Position numbers and translations under genes: made by a program | In this document: in pieces, positions 23,767 to 32,414 of the stretch | Position numbering within the stretch: the stretch's first letter is position 1 | Layout of the letters: each line of letters begins with the position of its first letter | The notes under the pieces: generated by a model | What the model was told of the DNA's origin: nothing | Databases searched by the model: none | The model's input: the letters and a program-made list of their open reading frames with translations, nothing else | Assembly (NCBI GenBank): GCA_900545405.1 | Contig: UQYT01000001.1 | Span: 62,001 to 126,000 of the forward strand | Origin: an uncultured Eubacteriales bacterium | GTDB taxonomy: Bacteria > Bacillota > Clostridia > Oscillospirales > Oscillospiraceae | Length of the DNA: 64,000 nt | Direction: 5' to 3'

Positions 23767-24433
23767 ATGGAAAATCATGACTCCCGCAAGCGGTTTGCGG
23801 CCAGGCTGGCCCTACTGCTTGCGGGACTTGCTGTTATGGCCTTCGGCGTGGCGCTGTCCATCAAGGCAGAGCTCGGCACATCGCCCATCTCCAGCCTGCC
23901 GTATGTTACGGCCGTCATAAGCGGGTTGAGCGTCGGCACGACGACGATAATCGTCAACTCGCTTTTCGTACTTACGCAGATAATCCTGCTGCGGAGAAAC
24001 TACGAGTGGTTCCAGCTGCTGCAGATAGGCATCGCCGTGGTGTTCGGCATGCTGATAGACCTCTTCGGGCTGCTGCTGGAGCCTGTGGCGGCCGGGAACT
24101 ATGCCGTGCAGTGGCTGCTTTGCGCGGGCGGAATCGTGTTTGTCGCCCTTGGCATAAGTATTGAGGTCGCGGCCAACCTCGTGCCCACCGCGGGCGAAGG
24201 TCTGGTGCTCGCCGTCTGCCAGGTGACCCCCCTTCAAGTTCGGCAACATGAAAGTCGCGCTGGACGTTACGCTCGTTGTGCTCTCAGTCGCCGCGGGCTT
24301 CATCTTCCTCGGCCGGCTCGAGGGTGTGCGCGAGGGCACGGTAGCGGCGGCACTGCTCGTGGGCCAGGTGTCCAAGATCTTTTCGAGGTATCTCACCGGC
24401 CTGCGCAAAAAGCTCGGAACAGAGGTTGACTAA
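23767..24433 (+). pseudogene. YczE/YitT-like membrane protein gene with a frameshift
   Basis: The first 155 residues encode a polytopic membrane protein of the YczE-like family: VALSIKAELGTSPISSLPYV, then several hydrophobic segments and PTAGEGLVLAVCQV. At a run of six C (24227-24232) the frame shifts. With five C, the reading continues as QVTPFKFGNMKVALDV and on through a hydrophobic segment and VGQVSKIFSRYL to a stop at 24433. As given, the shifted frame yields unrelated residues and ends at 24429. The 61-codon continuation alone looks like the authentic C-terminus. Either a real indel or a sequencing/assembly error in the homopolymer explains it. Function of the intact family is unclear; transport is suspected. 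Confidence 0.8.
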
Positions 24434-24454
24434 GTCCGGACCAGAGGTTAAAAT
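24426..24454 (+). promoter_or_regulatory. Promoter of RNase P RNA
   Basis: TTGACT (24426-24431) and TAAAAT (24449-24454) are 17 bp apart and about 9 bp before the predicted RNA 5' end. It overlaps the stop codon of the preceding gene. Confidence 0.75.
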
Positions 24455-24462
24455 ACCACATT

Positions 24463-24805
24463 GAGCGGGCCGGACGGCCGCGCGTGTCAGGCTAAAGCCG
24501 GCACGTGAGGAAAGTCCGGGCTCCATAGGGCAAGGATAACGGGTAACACCCGCCAGGGGCGACCCTCGGACAAGTGCAACAGAGATATACCGCTGGTTCC
24601 TGCGAACCAGTAAGGGTGGAAAGGCGGAGATAAGCGCCCGCCCATCGGCTGGAGACAGTTCGGTGCTGTAAACTCTATCCGGAGCAACACCGTGGAGGGA
24701 CAATAGGCCGGCCCGGCCGTCCCGAGGAGGTGGCTTGAGGCGTGCGGCAACGTGCGTCCCAGATAGATGGCCGTCGATCACAGAACCCGGCTTACAGGCC
24801 CGCTC
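24463..24805 (+). ncRNA. rnpB: RNase P RNA, bacterial class A
   Basis: The catalytic RNA that trims tRNA 5' leaders. The ends pair as P1: GAGCGGGCC (24463-24471) with GGCCCGCTC (24797-24805). The conserved CR-I block GAGGAAAGTCCGGGCTCC is near 24508, ACAGAGATATACCGC and GTAAGGGTGGAAAGG lie in the middle, and the universally conserved ACAGAACCCGGCTTACAG is near 24780. The length of about 343 nt is normal. The layout is A-type rather than the Bacillus B-type, as in many Clostridia. It is independently transcribed and terminated. Confidence 0.96.
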
Positions 24806-24816
24806 ATAATAAGCAG

Positions 24817-24846
24817 AAAAAATGCCAGTCTCTCGACTGGCATTTT
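24817..24846. terminator. Bidirectional terminator between rnpB and the MATE gene
   Basis: GCCAGTC (24824-24830), loop TCTC, GACTGGC (24835-24841), extended by AAAAAT on the left and ATTTTT on the right. It serves both converging transcripts. Confidence 0.92.
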
Positions 24847-24851
24847 TCTTT

Positions 24852-26210
24852 TCAGTTGTACGCTGCGGCGAGGCGGATGTGGCTCCAGGTGCGGGTGTGC
24901 CAGCGCCAGAGGAAGAGCCCGGCGCGCAGGCACTCGTCGCAGGCCATGGCTATCCAGATGCCCTCGAGGCCGAGCCTGAGCGGGCCGGAGAGCAGCATTC
25001 CGCCGCCGAATGCGGTAAGCCAGGCGCTGATGACGCAGATGGTTATCGGGAAGCGTATGTCCCCACAGGCCTGGAGCGCGCGGCACATGACTATATTGAC
25101 CGCCCTGCCCAGCTCCAGCGGTATCTCGATGAGCATGATGGTCTTTGCAAGCGCGATGACCCGCGCGTCGCTGGTGAAGATGCCGCAGAGCGGCTCCGCG
25201 AATATGTAGATGAGCACCGAGACCAGACCGGAAATGACTACGGAGGCGTACATCGTGCGCCGGACGCACTTGTCGGTCGCCTCGGTGTCCCCGCCGCCCA
25301 TGTAGCGCGCGACGACGACCTGCGCCGCCTGAGCCACGGCGGAGGCAAACATGTAGGAGAGCATGGCGAACATGTTGGCGTAGACGCGGGTGTTGATGAC
25401 AAAGAGCTCAAACCTGTTGCAGACGGCCTGGATGCAGATCTGCGAGAGGTTGTAGGAGATGGACTCGCCGCCGGAGGGTATGCCGATGTGCAGCAGCCCC
25501 CGGAACTGCGTCTTCGGGAAGGGTTTCAGGCAGGAGACGGAGATCGCGCCCTTGCCGAAGTACCTGCGGAAGAGCAGCGCGATGACCACGACGCCGACGA
25601 GCCTGGAGAGGCCGCTGGAGATGGCCGCGCCCGCGACGCCGAGGGCTGGCAGACCGATGAGGCCGTTTATTAGCAGCGCGTTGCAGCCTATGTTCATGAC
25701 GTTCACGAGGACGGATACCAGCATCGTCTGCTTCATGAGCTGGCAGCTGCGGAAGAAGGCCGTGAAGGTCAGGTATACCGCCTGCAGCACCATACCGGCG
25801 CCGATGATGCGGATGTAGAGCACAGCCTCGTCGAATATCTCCTCGGGTACGCTCATCATGCGGTAGATGGGCCCGCAGAGGAACACCAGGATCGCGCTCA
25901 CCGCGAGGCCGAAGATGAGATTCGCAAGCAGCGACACCGTGTAAGTCTCGCGCAGACGCTCCGTGCTCTTCGCGCCGAGATACTGGGAGATGAGTATCGT
26001 CGCCGCGGTGCAGATGACCGAGAATACGATGAGCAGCAGGTTGACGATCTGGTTAGCGTTGCCGATGGCCCCGACCAGGTCCGGGTCATACCACCCGACC
26101 ATGATCTGGTCCGCATTGCCGACCAGCATCTGCAATACCAGCTCAATAAAAATGGGCCACGTCAGGCTCAGAATGTTGTTTTCGTTCTTAACGGACTTGA
26201 GCTTCTCCAT
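24852..26210 (-). CDS. MATE family multidrug/Na+ antiporter
   Basis: A polytopic membrane exporter of about 452 residues and 12 hydrophobic segments in two similar halves, with the MATE opening LTWPIFIELVLQMLVGNADQ and the repeat of the same type near residue 235. It expels cationic compounds against a Na+ or H+ gradient in characterized relatives; the substrate here is unknown. The ATG at 26210 is preferred to upstream starts because GGGGAG lies 6 bp ahead. It is a single gene with its own promoter and terminator. Confidence 0.93.
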   Translation of the reverse strand: MEKLKSVKNENNILSLTWPIFIELVLQMLVGNADQIMVGWYDPDLVGAIGNANQIVNLLLIVFSVICTAATILISQYLGAKSTERLRETYTVSLLANLIFGLAVSAILVFLCGPIYRMMSVPEEIFDEAVLYIRIIGAGMVLQAVYLTFTAFFRSCQLMKQTMLVSVLVNVMNIGCNALLINGLIGLPALGVAGAAISSGLSRLVGVVVIALLFRRYFGKGAISVSCLKPFPKTQFRGLLHIGIPSGGESISYNLSQICIQAVCNRFELFVINTRVYANMFAMLSYMFASAVAQAAQVVVARYMGGGDTEATDKCVRRTMYASVVISGLVSVLIYIFAEPLCGIFTSDARVIALAKTIMLIEIPLELGRAVNIVMCRALQACGDIRFPITICVISAWLTAFGGGMLLSGPLRLGLEGIWIAMACDECLRAGLFLWRWHTRTWSHIRLAAAYN

Positions 26211-26266
26211 ATTACTCCCCAACCAGAAATATTGCACAAAATTGGCATATGTAATTTAGCTAATTT

Positions 26267-26294
26267 ATTATAGTGCCCGCCGCTGAAAAGTCAA
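26267..26294 (-). promoter_or_regulatory. Promoter of the MATE gene
   Basis: TTGACT (complement of 26289-26294) and TATAAT (complement of 26267-26272) are 16 bp apart, about 57 bp ahead of the start codon. Confidence 0.8.
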
Positions 26295-26360
26295 TCGGCA
26301 GAATTAACACAGTTTGGTTAGAGTAGAAAGACCCAAGTTATAAAAAATGATAGTGCAATA

Positions 26361-26394
26361 AAACGCGTCTGCCGATTAATCTGCAGACGCGTTT
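26361..26394 (-). terminator. Terminator of the leftward sugar operon
   Basis: AAACGCGTCTGC and GCAGACGCGTTT are perfect 12-bp arms (26361-26372 and 26383-26394) with a 10-nt loop. On the - strand the stem runs into TTTTATT, 13 bp after the last gene's stop. Confidence 0.88.
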
Positions 26395-26406
26395 GTATTG
26401 CTGTAG

Positions 26407-28095
26407 TTAGGTTTTATCAGCAGCTCGCAAAATGACCACCTGATATGGAGCAAGAATCAGACGCTCGCTGCTGTGCCAATCGGAATCCGGCACATTAGTC
26501 AAAATGAGTTCTGCTTTGCTTAGGTCCATGGGGAGCGATCTATTTGCTTTAACTTCACTGAAATTTGCCGCTATAAACCATGTTTCCCCTTCAAAATGCT
26601 TATAATATGCGAATATCTCCTTGTCTTCCGGCCAGATCAGCTCGACCTCTCCGTAAGGCATTATTGGATTGTCCTTGCGCAAGGCTATAAGCTTTTTATA
26701 GAAGTAGAAAACTGAGTCAGGGTCAGCGAGAGCCTTTTCCACGTTTATCTCTGGATAATCAGGGTTAAGCATTATCCATGGTGTTCCGCTGGTAAAGCCT
26801 CCATTTTTGCTGCCGTTCCAAGGCATAGGTGTTCTTGCGTTATCGCGGGCTTTGCGATGTATAGCGTCCCACATAAACTCCTCACCTGCACCAGTCCTGC
26901 GGCAGTTTTCTGCAAAAGTCAGGCTCTCTATGTCCCGGAGCTGACTTACGTCGGTCCAGGGCACGTTGACCATACCTAGTTCCTCGCCTTGGTAGACAAA
27001 CGGCGTGCCGCGCAGAGTATGCAAAACTGCTGCCAGCATTTTGGCGCATCTCATTCGATACTTGCCCGTTGTTCCAAAGCGAGACAGCGCTCTCGGCTGA
27101 TCCTGATTCGACCAGAACAGACCCAGCCAGCCGTCTTTGAGCTCCTTCTGCCACCTTGTGAGCCTTTCTTTGAGTTCAGGCAGCTCCCAAGGTCGGTAAT
27201 ACCATTTGCCAAGGGCCTGTCCATCCATGTCGATGTGCTCGAATGAAAACACGGCATCCAGCTCTCGCTTAGCTCCGGCTGTATACCTTTTGCCCTGCTC
27301 GGTACTGAGTGCGATACATTCACCGACAGTGAAAATATCCTTATCCTTGTATACAGTCTCCGCCATCTCCTGAAGATATTCATGGATGGGATCAACGTCG
27401 CAGATATGTTCTACAGGAAAAACGTACCCGTTCATATCCGTCGGTCCAGAGGCATCCGGCAGTCCATCGGTCTTGCAAAGCAAATTAATTACGTCCATTC
27501 TGAAACCGTCGGCTCCCTTGTCCAGCCACCAGGTCATCATGTCGTATACGTCTTTTCGGACATTTGGATTGTGCCAGTTCAGGTCAGGCTGCTTTTTTGA
27601 GAAGAGATGAAGATAGTACTCCCCTGTATGCTGATCATATTCCCACGCAGACGGAGTAAAGAACGAGGCCCAGTTGTTTGGCTCATGCCCATCTTTGCCC
27701 TCTGCCCAGATGTAGTAATCTCGCTTGGGGTCATCCTTGCTGCTGCGGGAGCTTATAAACCACGGATGCTCGTCGGAGGTGTGGTTTACAACCAGATCCA
27801 CAAGGATCTTTATTCCCCGTGAGTGCAGCTTGTCTCTGAGTTCCTCCCAGTCCTCCATGGTGCCGAAAATGTCCAGTATCTTCTGGTAGTCAGAAATATC
27901 GTACCCCATGTCATCGCCGGGAGACTCAAACACCGGCCCCAGCCATATGCCTCCGATGCCCAGGTCAGCAAGGTAATCGACCCTGTCGATGATGCCGCGC
28001 AGGTCACCTATGCCGTCGCCGTTCGAGTCTTGGAAGCTCCGTGGATATATCTGATAGAATACACACTCTTTCCACCAACGCCTTTCGAGCTCCAT
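26407..28095 (-). CDS. GH13 alpha-glucosidase (oligo-1,6-glucosidase-like)
   Basis: A 562-residue cytoplasmic glycoside hydrolase of the GH13_31-like group. Core motifs are present: DLVVNHTSDEHPWF (H105), GFRMDVIN with nucleophile D201, and FTVGECIAL with acid/base E259. The QPDLNWHNP stretch marks oligo-1,6-glucosidases and relatives. At the region IV site, usually NHD, the sequence is SNQDQPRALS, with Gln for the His that stabilizes the transition state. The ATG at 28095 is preferred because GAGGTG lies 6 bp ahead; the upstream GTG has no such site. It is the last gene of the leftward sugar operon and probably cleaves an alpha-linked oligosaccharide or glycoside after import. Confidence 0.92.
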   Translation of the reverse strand: MELERRWWKECVFYQIYPRSFQDSNGDGIGDLRGIIDRVDYLADLGIGGIWLGPVFESPGDDMGYDISDYQKILDIFGTMEDWEELRDKLHSRGIKILVDLVVNHTSDEHPWFISSRSSKDDPKRDYYIWAEGKDGHEPNNWASFFTPSAWEYDQHTGEYYLHLFSKKQPDLNWHNPNVRKDVYDMMTWWLDKGADGFRMDVINLLCKTDGLPDASGPTDMNGYVFPVEHICDVDPIHEYLQEMAETVYKDKDIFTVGECIALSTEQGKRYTAGAKRELDAVFSFEHIDMDGQALGKWYYRPWELPELKERLTRWQKELKDGWLGLFWSNQDQPRALSRFGTTGKYRMRCAKMLAAVLHTLRGTPFVYQGEELGMVNVPWTDVSQLRDIESLTFAENCRRTGAGEEFMWDAIHRKARDNARTPMPWNGSKNGGFTSGTPWIMLNPDYPEINVEKALADPDSVFYFYKKLIALRKDNPIMPYGEVELIWPEDKEIFAYYKHFEGETWFIAANFSEVKANRSLPMDLSKAELILTNVPDSDWHSSERLILAPYQVVILRAADKT

Positions 28096-28105
28096 GCACT
28101 GCACC

Positions 28106-29152
28106 TCACTTTAGTATGATCTCACGGCCTGCTGAAGCCGAGGCGTACATTGCACCTATGATACGCTGAACCTTGTAGCAATTCTCTGCGGAGGTTATTG
28201 GGATCTCGCCTTTTTGCACGCAGTCTACAAAGTGCTGTATTTCGTTTCGGAAACCTTCCTTCCACGCGTCGTCTCTAACGAACAGGGGCGTAATATCTGC
28301 GCAATAGCCTTCTTCCTGACCATAAATCACAAATGGATTGAGACTTGCTCCCTCCTTAGTCCCATATACCTTGAGATTAAAGTCCTCTTCCGGCCCATTT
28401 ATTGCCCAGCTGACTGTCACAGTCATGCTTTTTCCCTCGGCGAAGCGGACAAGCGCCACGGCAGTTTCCTCAACGTCCATGGGCCTGTCGGCAGGAGCCT
28501 CTGTGCCCCAGCTGCTCAGGCCTTTTGCCTTTGCATCTCCGAGACGGCTGTGTGTCACCGCGCTCACGGCGATCGGTTCAGGGCAGCCCATTAGGTACCA
28601 GGCGGTATCGATGGCGTGAACGCCGATATCAATGCCGGCACCGCCGCCTGAGAGAGACTTCTGCACAAACCAGCCGTTCGATGGGATACCGCGCCGTCTT
28701 ATCCAGCGAACATCGGCGTGATAAATGTCACCCATCTTTCCCTGAGTCCGGCGCTCATTTATAAACATTGTCTCTGTCCTGAAACGGTTGAGCATACCCA
28801 GCATGAACGTCACACCGTTTTTCTGAGTCTCATCAAGGATCTCTTTTGCTTCAGCTTCGCTTGCTGCCATTGGCTTTTCAAGAAATATATTCTTCCCTGC
28901 CCTGGCGGCCTTCACTGCCATCTGGCAGTGAAGGTCGGTTCGCGTGCAGATTGATACGGCATCTATGTCTCCATGCCGAAGCAGTTCGTCGTAGTCAGAA
29001 AACGGCTCAGCGCCGACAGCATCTGCCAGAGCTTTCGCTTTCTCAGGTTTCCTGTCATATATTGCTGCTATTTTTACTCCGTCACACGCCTGAAAAGCGG
29101 GAATGTGAAACGTCTTGGCAACGAGTCCTGCGCCTATTATTGCAACTTTCAT
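28106..29152 (-). CDS. Gfo/Idh/MocA family oxidoreductase (1 of 3)
   Basis: A 348-residue NAD(P)-dependent sugar dehydrogenase-like enzyme. The Rossmann motif is IIGAGLVAKTFH at the N-terminus. The catalytic-lysine motif is FLEKPMA near residue 95, and the C-terminal domain has GGGAGIDIGVHAIDTAWYL with the usual Asp and His. Members oxidize or reduce ring hydroxyls of sugars or inositols. Three different members lie in a row here beside a TIM-barrel isomerase. The product and cofactor preference cannot be read from the sequence. It ends 10 bp before the GH13 start. Confidence 0.93.
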   Translation of the reverse strand: MKVAIIGAGLVAKTFHIPAFQACDGVKIAAIYDRKPEKAKALADAVGAEPFSDYDELLRHGDIDAVSICTRTDLHCQMAVKAARAGKNIFLEKPMAASEAEAKEILDETQKNGVTFMLGMLNRFRTETMFINERRTQGKMGDIYHADVRWIRRRGIPSNGWFVQKSLSGGGAGIDIGVHAIDTAWYLMGCPEPIAVSAVTHSRLGDAKAKGLSSWGTEAPADRPMDVEETAVALVRFAEGKSMTVTVSWAINGPEEDFNLKVYGTKEGASLNPFVIYGQEEGYCADITPLFVRDDAWKEGFRNEIQHFVDCVQKGEIPITSAENCYKVQRIIGAMYASASAGREIILK

Positions 29153-29165
29153 AGTTTACTCCACA

Positions 29166-30194
29166 TCAAAGGATCTCACTGAGCTGCACAACTCTCTTCT
29201 CTTTTGCGGAGAGCAGAACTGCGGCCGCAATGGCAAGACTGTTGAGGTTGTCCTCAAGCGTTGGCAGGTCAGTCTGCTCACCGCCCAGGGCAAGATGCAG
29301 ATCGTGCAGCACACCTTTACGGTCTGTGCCCGGAAACTCACCGCATCCCAGCTCTGGTATTTTACCTGGGTCATCCGCTGCGGGGCTTATGTCCAGCCCC
29401 TTGCCGGAGAGCCATGTGACAAGGCCCTTGCTGCATTGTATCTGCCAGTTACCTTGAAATTCCGTGGGCGCGCCGACAGAACTCATATGGCTGGAAAACT
29501 GCACCTTTGCGTCGTTTTCAAACTCTATCGTTATAAACAGCGACTCAGGCCCGCGTGTCACCGCCCACTCCGGGTTCCAGCCCAGAGCATATACGGATTT
29601 GGCATTCGAGCGAGTGAGAAACCTGAACATGTCAAAGTGGTGTATGCACACCTCATATATCTGCATGCAAACCTGTTTGCCGCGCCAACCCTGTATGTTC
29701 CAGATGTGCTCCTTGGGGTCGGTCGTCATGCCTGCGCGATAGTCAAGCTCGATAAACTCAAGCTCTCCTAACCCGCCGCCCTCTATGCCGCTCCGGACGC
29801 GCCATAGTTCCTCGCGGTAGCGGTAATTGTGACTCACGAATACGCGTTCTTTTCTGCCGCGCATCCACATTGCAAACTCCTTTGCCTCATCCATGTCGTC
29901 GCACAAAGGTTTTTCAATGAGAACGTTCTTCCCCGCCTCGACGGCCTTTTTGGCAAACTCGATATGCGCATAGTGAGGCATCACGATTATCACAAGGTCG
30001 GCATCAAGTTTAAGCGCCTCGTCATAATCGGTGAAGCATGCCGAATCAGGAAGAGCCCACTTCTCTTTGGCTTTTGCCAAGGTTTCCTCTGTTCTCACGA
30101 CAAGTGCTGTGAGTTCAAAGTTAGGGTCATCTCGTAGATACTGTACCCAGCTCTCTCCCCAGTAGCCGTAACCCACCTGTATTACTTTGATCAT
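29166..30194 (-). CDS. Gfo/Idh/MocA family oxidoreductase (2 of 3)
   Basis: A 342-residue relative of its neighbours but distinct in sequence. The Rossmann loop is VGYGYWGESW, EKP is intact in VLIEKPLCDD, and the active-site region has GWRGKQVCMQIYEVCIHHFDMF, with a His pair where others have a single conserved His. It probably acts on the same sugar pathway as the adjacent two. Spacing to the next gene is 13 bp, consistent with one transcript. Confidence 0.92.
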   Translation of the reverse strand: MIKVIQVGYGYWGESWVQYLRDDPNFELTALVVRTEETLAKAKEKWALPDSACFTDYDEALKLDADLVIIVMPHYAHIEFAKKAVEAGKNVLIEKPLCDDMDEAKEFAMWMRGRKERVFVSHNYRYREELWRVRSGIEGGGLGELEFIELDYRAGMTTDPKEHIWNIQGWRGKQVCMQIYEVCIHHFDMFRFLTRSNAKSVYALGWNPEWAVTRGPESLFITIEFENDAKVQFSSHMSSVGAPTEFQGNWQIQCSKGLVTWLSGKGLDISPAADDPGKIPELGCGEFPGTDRKGVLHDLHLALGGEQTDLPTLEDNLNSLAIAAAVLLSAKEKRVVQLSEIL

Positions 30195-30220
30195 TGCGTA
30201 CTCCTTTCAGTGCGCAGCCA

Positions 30221-31372
30221 TTACAGCTCTTCCAGCGGTATGGGCTCAAAGCTGGTCTTGAGATCAATGGCTCTGCCGGTCCTTGCAGACTCATAGGCAG
30301 CTCCGATGATCTCGATTACATGTCTCGCGTGCTCAGCAGTGCCGTAGGCAGGCTTACCGCCCTGTGCCCACTCGGAGAGCTGATTTATGTCCTCGAATAT
30401 GTGGGACTCGCCAAGCGTGACCTGATGGTCATTCAGGTGCGGGAGGCCCATATTGGCACGAACAAAATTAAGATCGAGTTTAGTCGGGTCATAGAGCTGT
30501 ATCTCGCCGTTCTTGCCAACGATCTTGCCATCCATAATGCGGCCCTCGGTGCCGAATGTGATCGTTCCAAAGCCGTTATAGTTTCCAAAGTCGCCCTTGA
30601 GAGAGGTATATACTACTCCGTAGAAAGCATCGCCAAAGTCCAGGATCATCTGAGTGGAGTCGTCAACCTCGGACTGGATCACCCCGCCGTCATACTCAAA
30701 TTCCTTTACCCTCTGGCCGGAAAAAGCAGTGACTCTCTTTGCAGGCCCGTATATGCCGGTCATGGCATGGAGCGCATAAACAGTGCAGTCCCAGATGGGC
30801 CCGCCAGCGGGCAGACGGAAGTACCAGGTCGGGTCTATTTTCTCCATGCCGTTGCCAAAGTCACGGTTGGGCTGCCAGCAGTGCCAATAGAGAACGCCCT
30901 CGGAACCGCCTATTGTCCAGCTGGGGATTCCTATCTCGCCTGTTAGGATGGCTTTACGCATTCGCCTGAGTGCGGGAGAGGTCATCTGGCCGGGAGAAGA
31001 TACGAGCTTTACGCCGTACTTTTCAGCCTCTTCTATCATTTCCGTTGCCTCTTCGGCAGTAAGGCACATGGTCTTGTTGAAGTGGACATGCTTTCCTGCA
31101 CGAATTGCCTTCATTCCCTGCTCAAAATGGACGCCGATGGGAGATGCAAGAGTAACCAGCTCAACATTCGGATCGGCCAGCATCTCGTCGTAGTCCTCAT
31201 AGTATTTGGGAACATTAAACTTTTCTGCAATGTACTTCGCGCGCCCGGGGACGGGGTCCATTACCGCCGCTGTATAGACGAGCTCGCACTCATCGGGAAA
31301 AACCGTGTGCTGGCAGACGGACTGTATGCCGGTGGAACCACAGCCGGCAACACCGATACCCATTTTTTTCAT
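30221..31372 (-). CDS. Gfo/Idh/MocA family oxidoreductase (3 of 3), variant EKP motif
   Basis: A 383-residue family member with the Rossmann GVAGCGSTGIQSV opening. The canonical EKP is replaced by NKT in HVHFNKTMCLT, keeping only the lysine, while LPAGGPIWDCTVYALHAM retains the Asp and His of the catalytic region. It is longer than the other two. Loss of Glu and Pro beside the catalytic lysine may alter cofactor handling or substrate range. It is located between the isomerase gene and the other two oxidoreductases. Confidence 0.9.
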   Translation of the reverse strand: MKKMGIGVAGCGSTGIQSVCQHTVFPDECELVYTAAVMDPVPGRAKYIAEKFNVPKYYEDYDEMLADPNVELVTLASPIGVHFEQGMKAIRAGKHVHFNKTMCLTAEEATEMIEEAEKYGVKLVSSPGQMTSPALRRMRKAILTGEIGIPSWTIGGSEGVLYWHCWQPNRDFGNGMEKIDPTWYFRLPAGGPIWDCTVYALHAMTGIYGPAKRVTAFSGQRVKEFEYDGGVIQSEVDDSTQMILDFGDAFYGVVYTSLKGDFGNYNGFGTITFGTEGRIMDGKIVGKNGEIQLYDPTKLDLNFVRANMGLPHLNDHQVTLGESHIFEDINQLSEWAQGGKPAYGTAEHARHVIEIIGAAYESARTGRAIDLKTSFEPIPLEEL

Positions 31373-31390
31373 TTATAAAACCCTCCGATC

Positions 31391-32377
31391 TCAGTACTTT
31401 TCAACCAGCTTCTGCATAAAGCTGACAAACTGACGTGTGCATTTTCTGTCGAACTCGTGCATTTCTTCAAGGCAGTTATAGTGCTGCTCAGGGAGTATAA
31501 ATGCAGGCTCGGCCATGAGTATCATATTTTCCTTGCGCTTGGCCTTCTCGCATATGGCCTTCATTATCACGTCAAAGTCCATGATGCCTTCGCCAAGGCA
31601 GCAGCCCTTGAAAATCATGGGCATATCCTGCCACAGATGCTCGAAAACCGGATTGTTTATAACCTTGAAATCCTTGAAGTGCGCAGCAACGGCCCAGGGC
31701 GCCAGATAGTCCACATCCGCCATCGGGTCGCAGCATATTACAGCGCCGTTCCCTATGTCAAACATTCCGCCGATGTTGGGGTGATCTATATCCTCAAGTA
31801 TCTCGGCGATTTCTTTGCCCGTGAAATCACAGTGATTTTCATAGGCCATCATGATATCCGTACCTTCAAGCGCCTTGCCGAGCTCCAGCATATTCGCCTT
31901 GACAAATGCCTTGACTTCGTTGAAGCTGACGTCTTTGTTGTATCTGCTGTACTTGACCTCGAGCTTCCCATAGCCTCCTCCAAGCGTGTTGGCCCCGAAA
32001 ATCTGGCATATTTCAATTATTTTATCAAGGTATTTCCTTGCCGCCGCCGGCTCCATGCCCATTTCACCCGTGACAGGATGCTTGAGTCCGGCCAGGCTGA
32101 AAGCGGGAATGCAATACACCACGAAGTGCACGTCGGCTTCTTTTGCCAGGGCGGCCATCTCCCTGACATAGCCCATATCGGAGAATTCAAGGTAACCAGC
32201 GTCGTACTTTTCGCCTTCCGGTATTTTGGCCACCGGCATCATCGAAAGCGAGTGCGCGTCCATGCGCTTGCACTCCTCGATATACCAGACGAAAGACTCC
32301 CTACCGGGTTTAAGGCTTTCAGGGCACCTGTTTGCAAATTGCTGAAAACCAATTTTAAAATTGAAACTGTTATTCAT
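31391..32377 (-). CDS. Sugar phosphate isomerase/epimerase family protein (xylose-isomerase-like TIM barrel)
   Basis: A 328-residue TIM-barrel protein of the AP-endonuclease-2-like fold. The four metal ligands are readable: Glu in MMAYENHCDF, Asp in GGMFDIGNGAV, His in AAHFKDFK and Glu in LMAEPAF. Relatives isomerize or epimerize sugars and keto-inositols, or eliminate the aglycone from 3-keto-glycosides. Placement directly upstream of three Gfo/Idh/MocA genes suggests it works on their keto product. The reaction remains a guess. Confidence 0.85.
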   Translation of the reverse strand: MNNSFNFKIGFQQFANRCPESLKPGRESFVWYIEECKRMDAHSLSMMPVAKIPEGEKYDAGYLEFSDMGYVREMAALAKEADVHFVVYCIPAFSLAGLKHPVTGEMGMEPAAARKYLDKIIEICQIFGANTLGGGYGKLEVKYSRYNKDVSFNEVKAFVKANMLELGKALEGTDIMMAYENHCDFTGKEIAEILEDIDHPNIGGMFDIGNGAVICCDPMADVDYLAPWAVAAHFKDFKVINNPVFEHLWQDMPMIFKGCCLGEGIMDFDVIMKAICEKAKRKENMILMAEPAFILPEQHYNCLEEMHEFDRKCTRQFVSFMQKLVEKY

Positions 32378-32414
32378 AATAATAGGATCCTCCTTTTTGC
32401 TGCTGAAAGGAAGC

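Noticed and set aside
24434..24851. Apparent protein-coding frames across the RNase P RNA region
   Set aside because: The conserved RNA blocks, P1 pairing, promoter and terminator explain the sequence; short frames there are coincidental.
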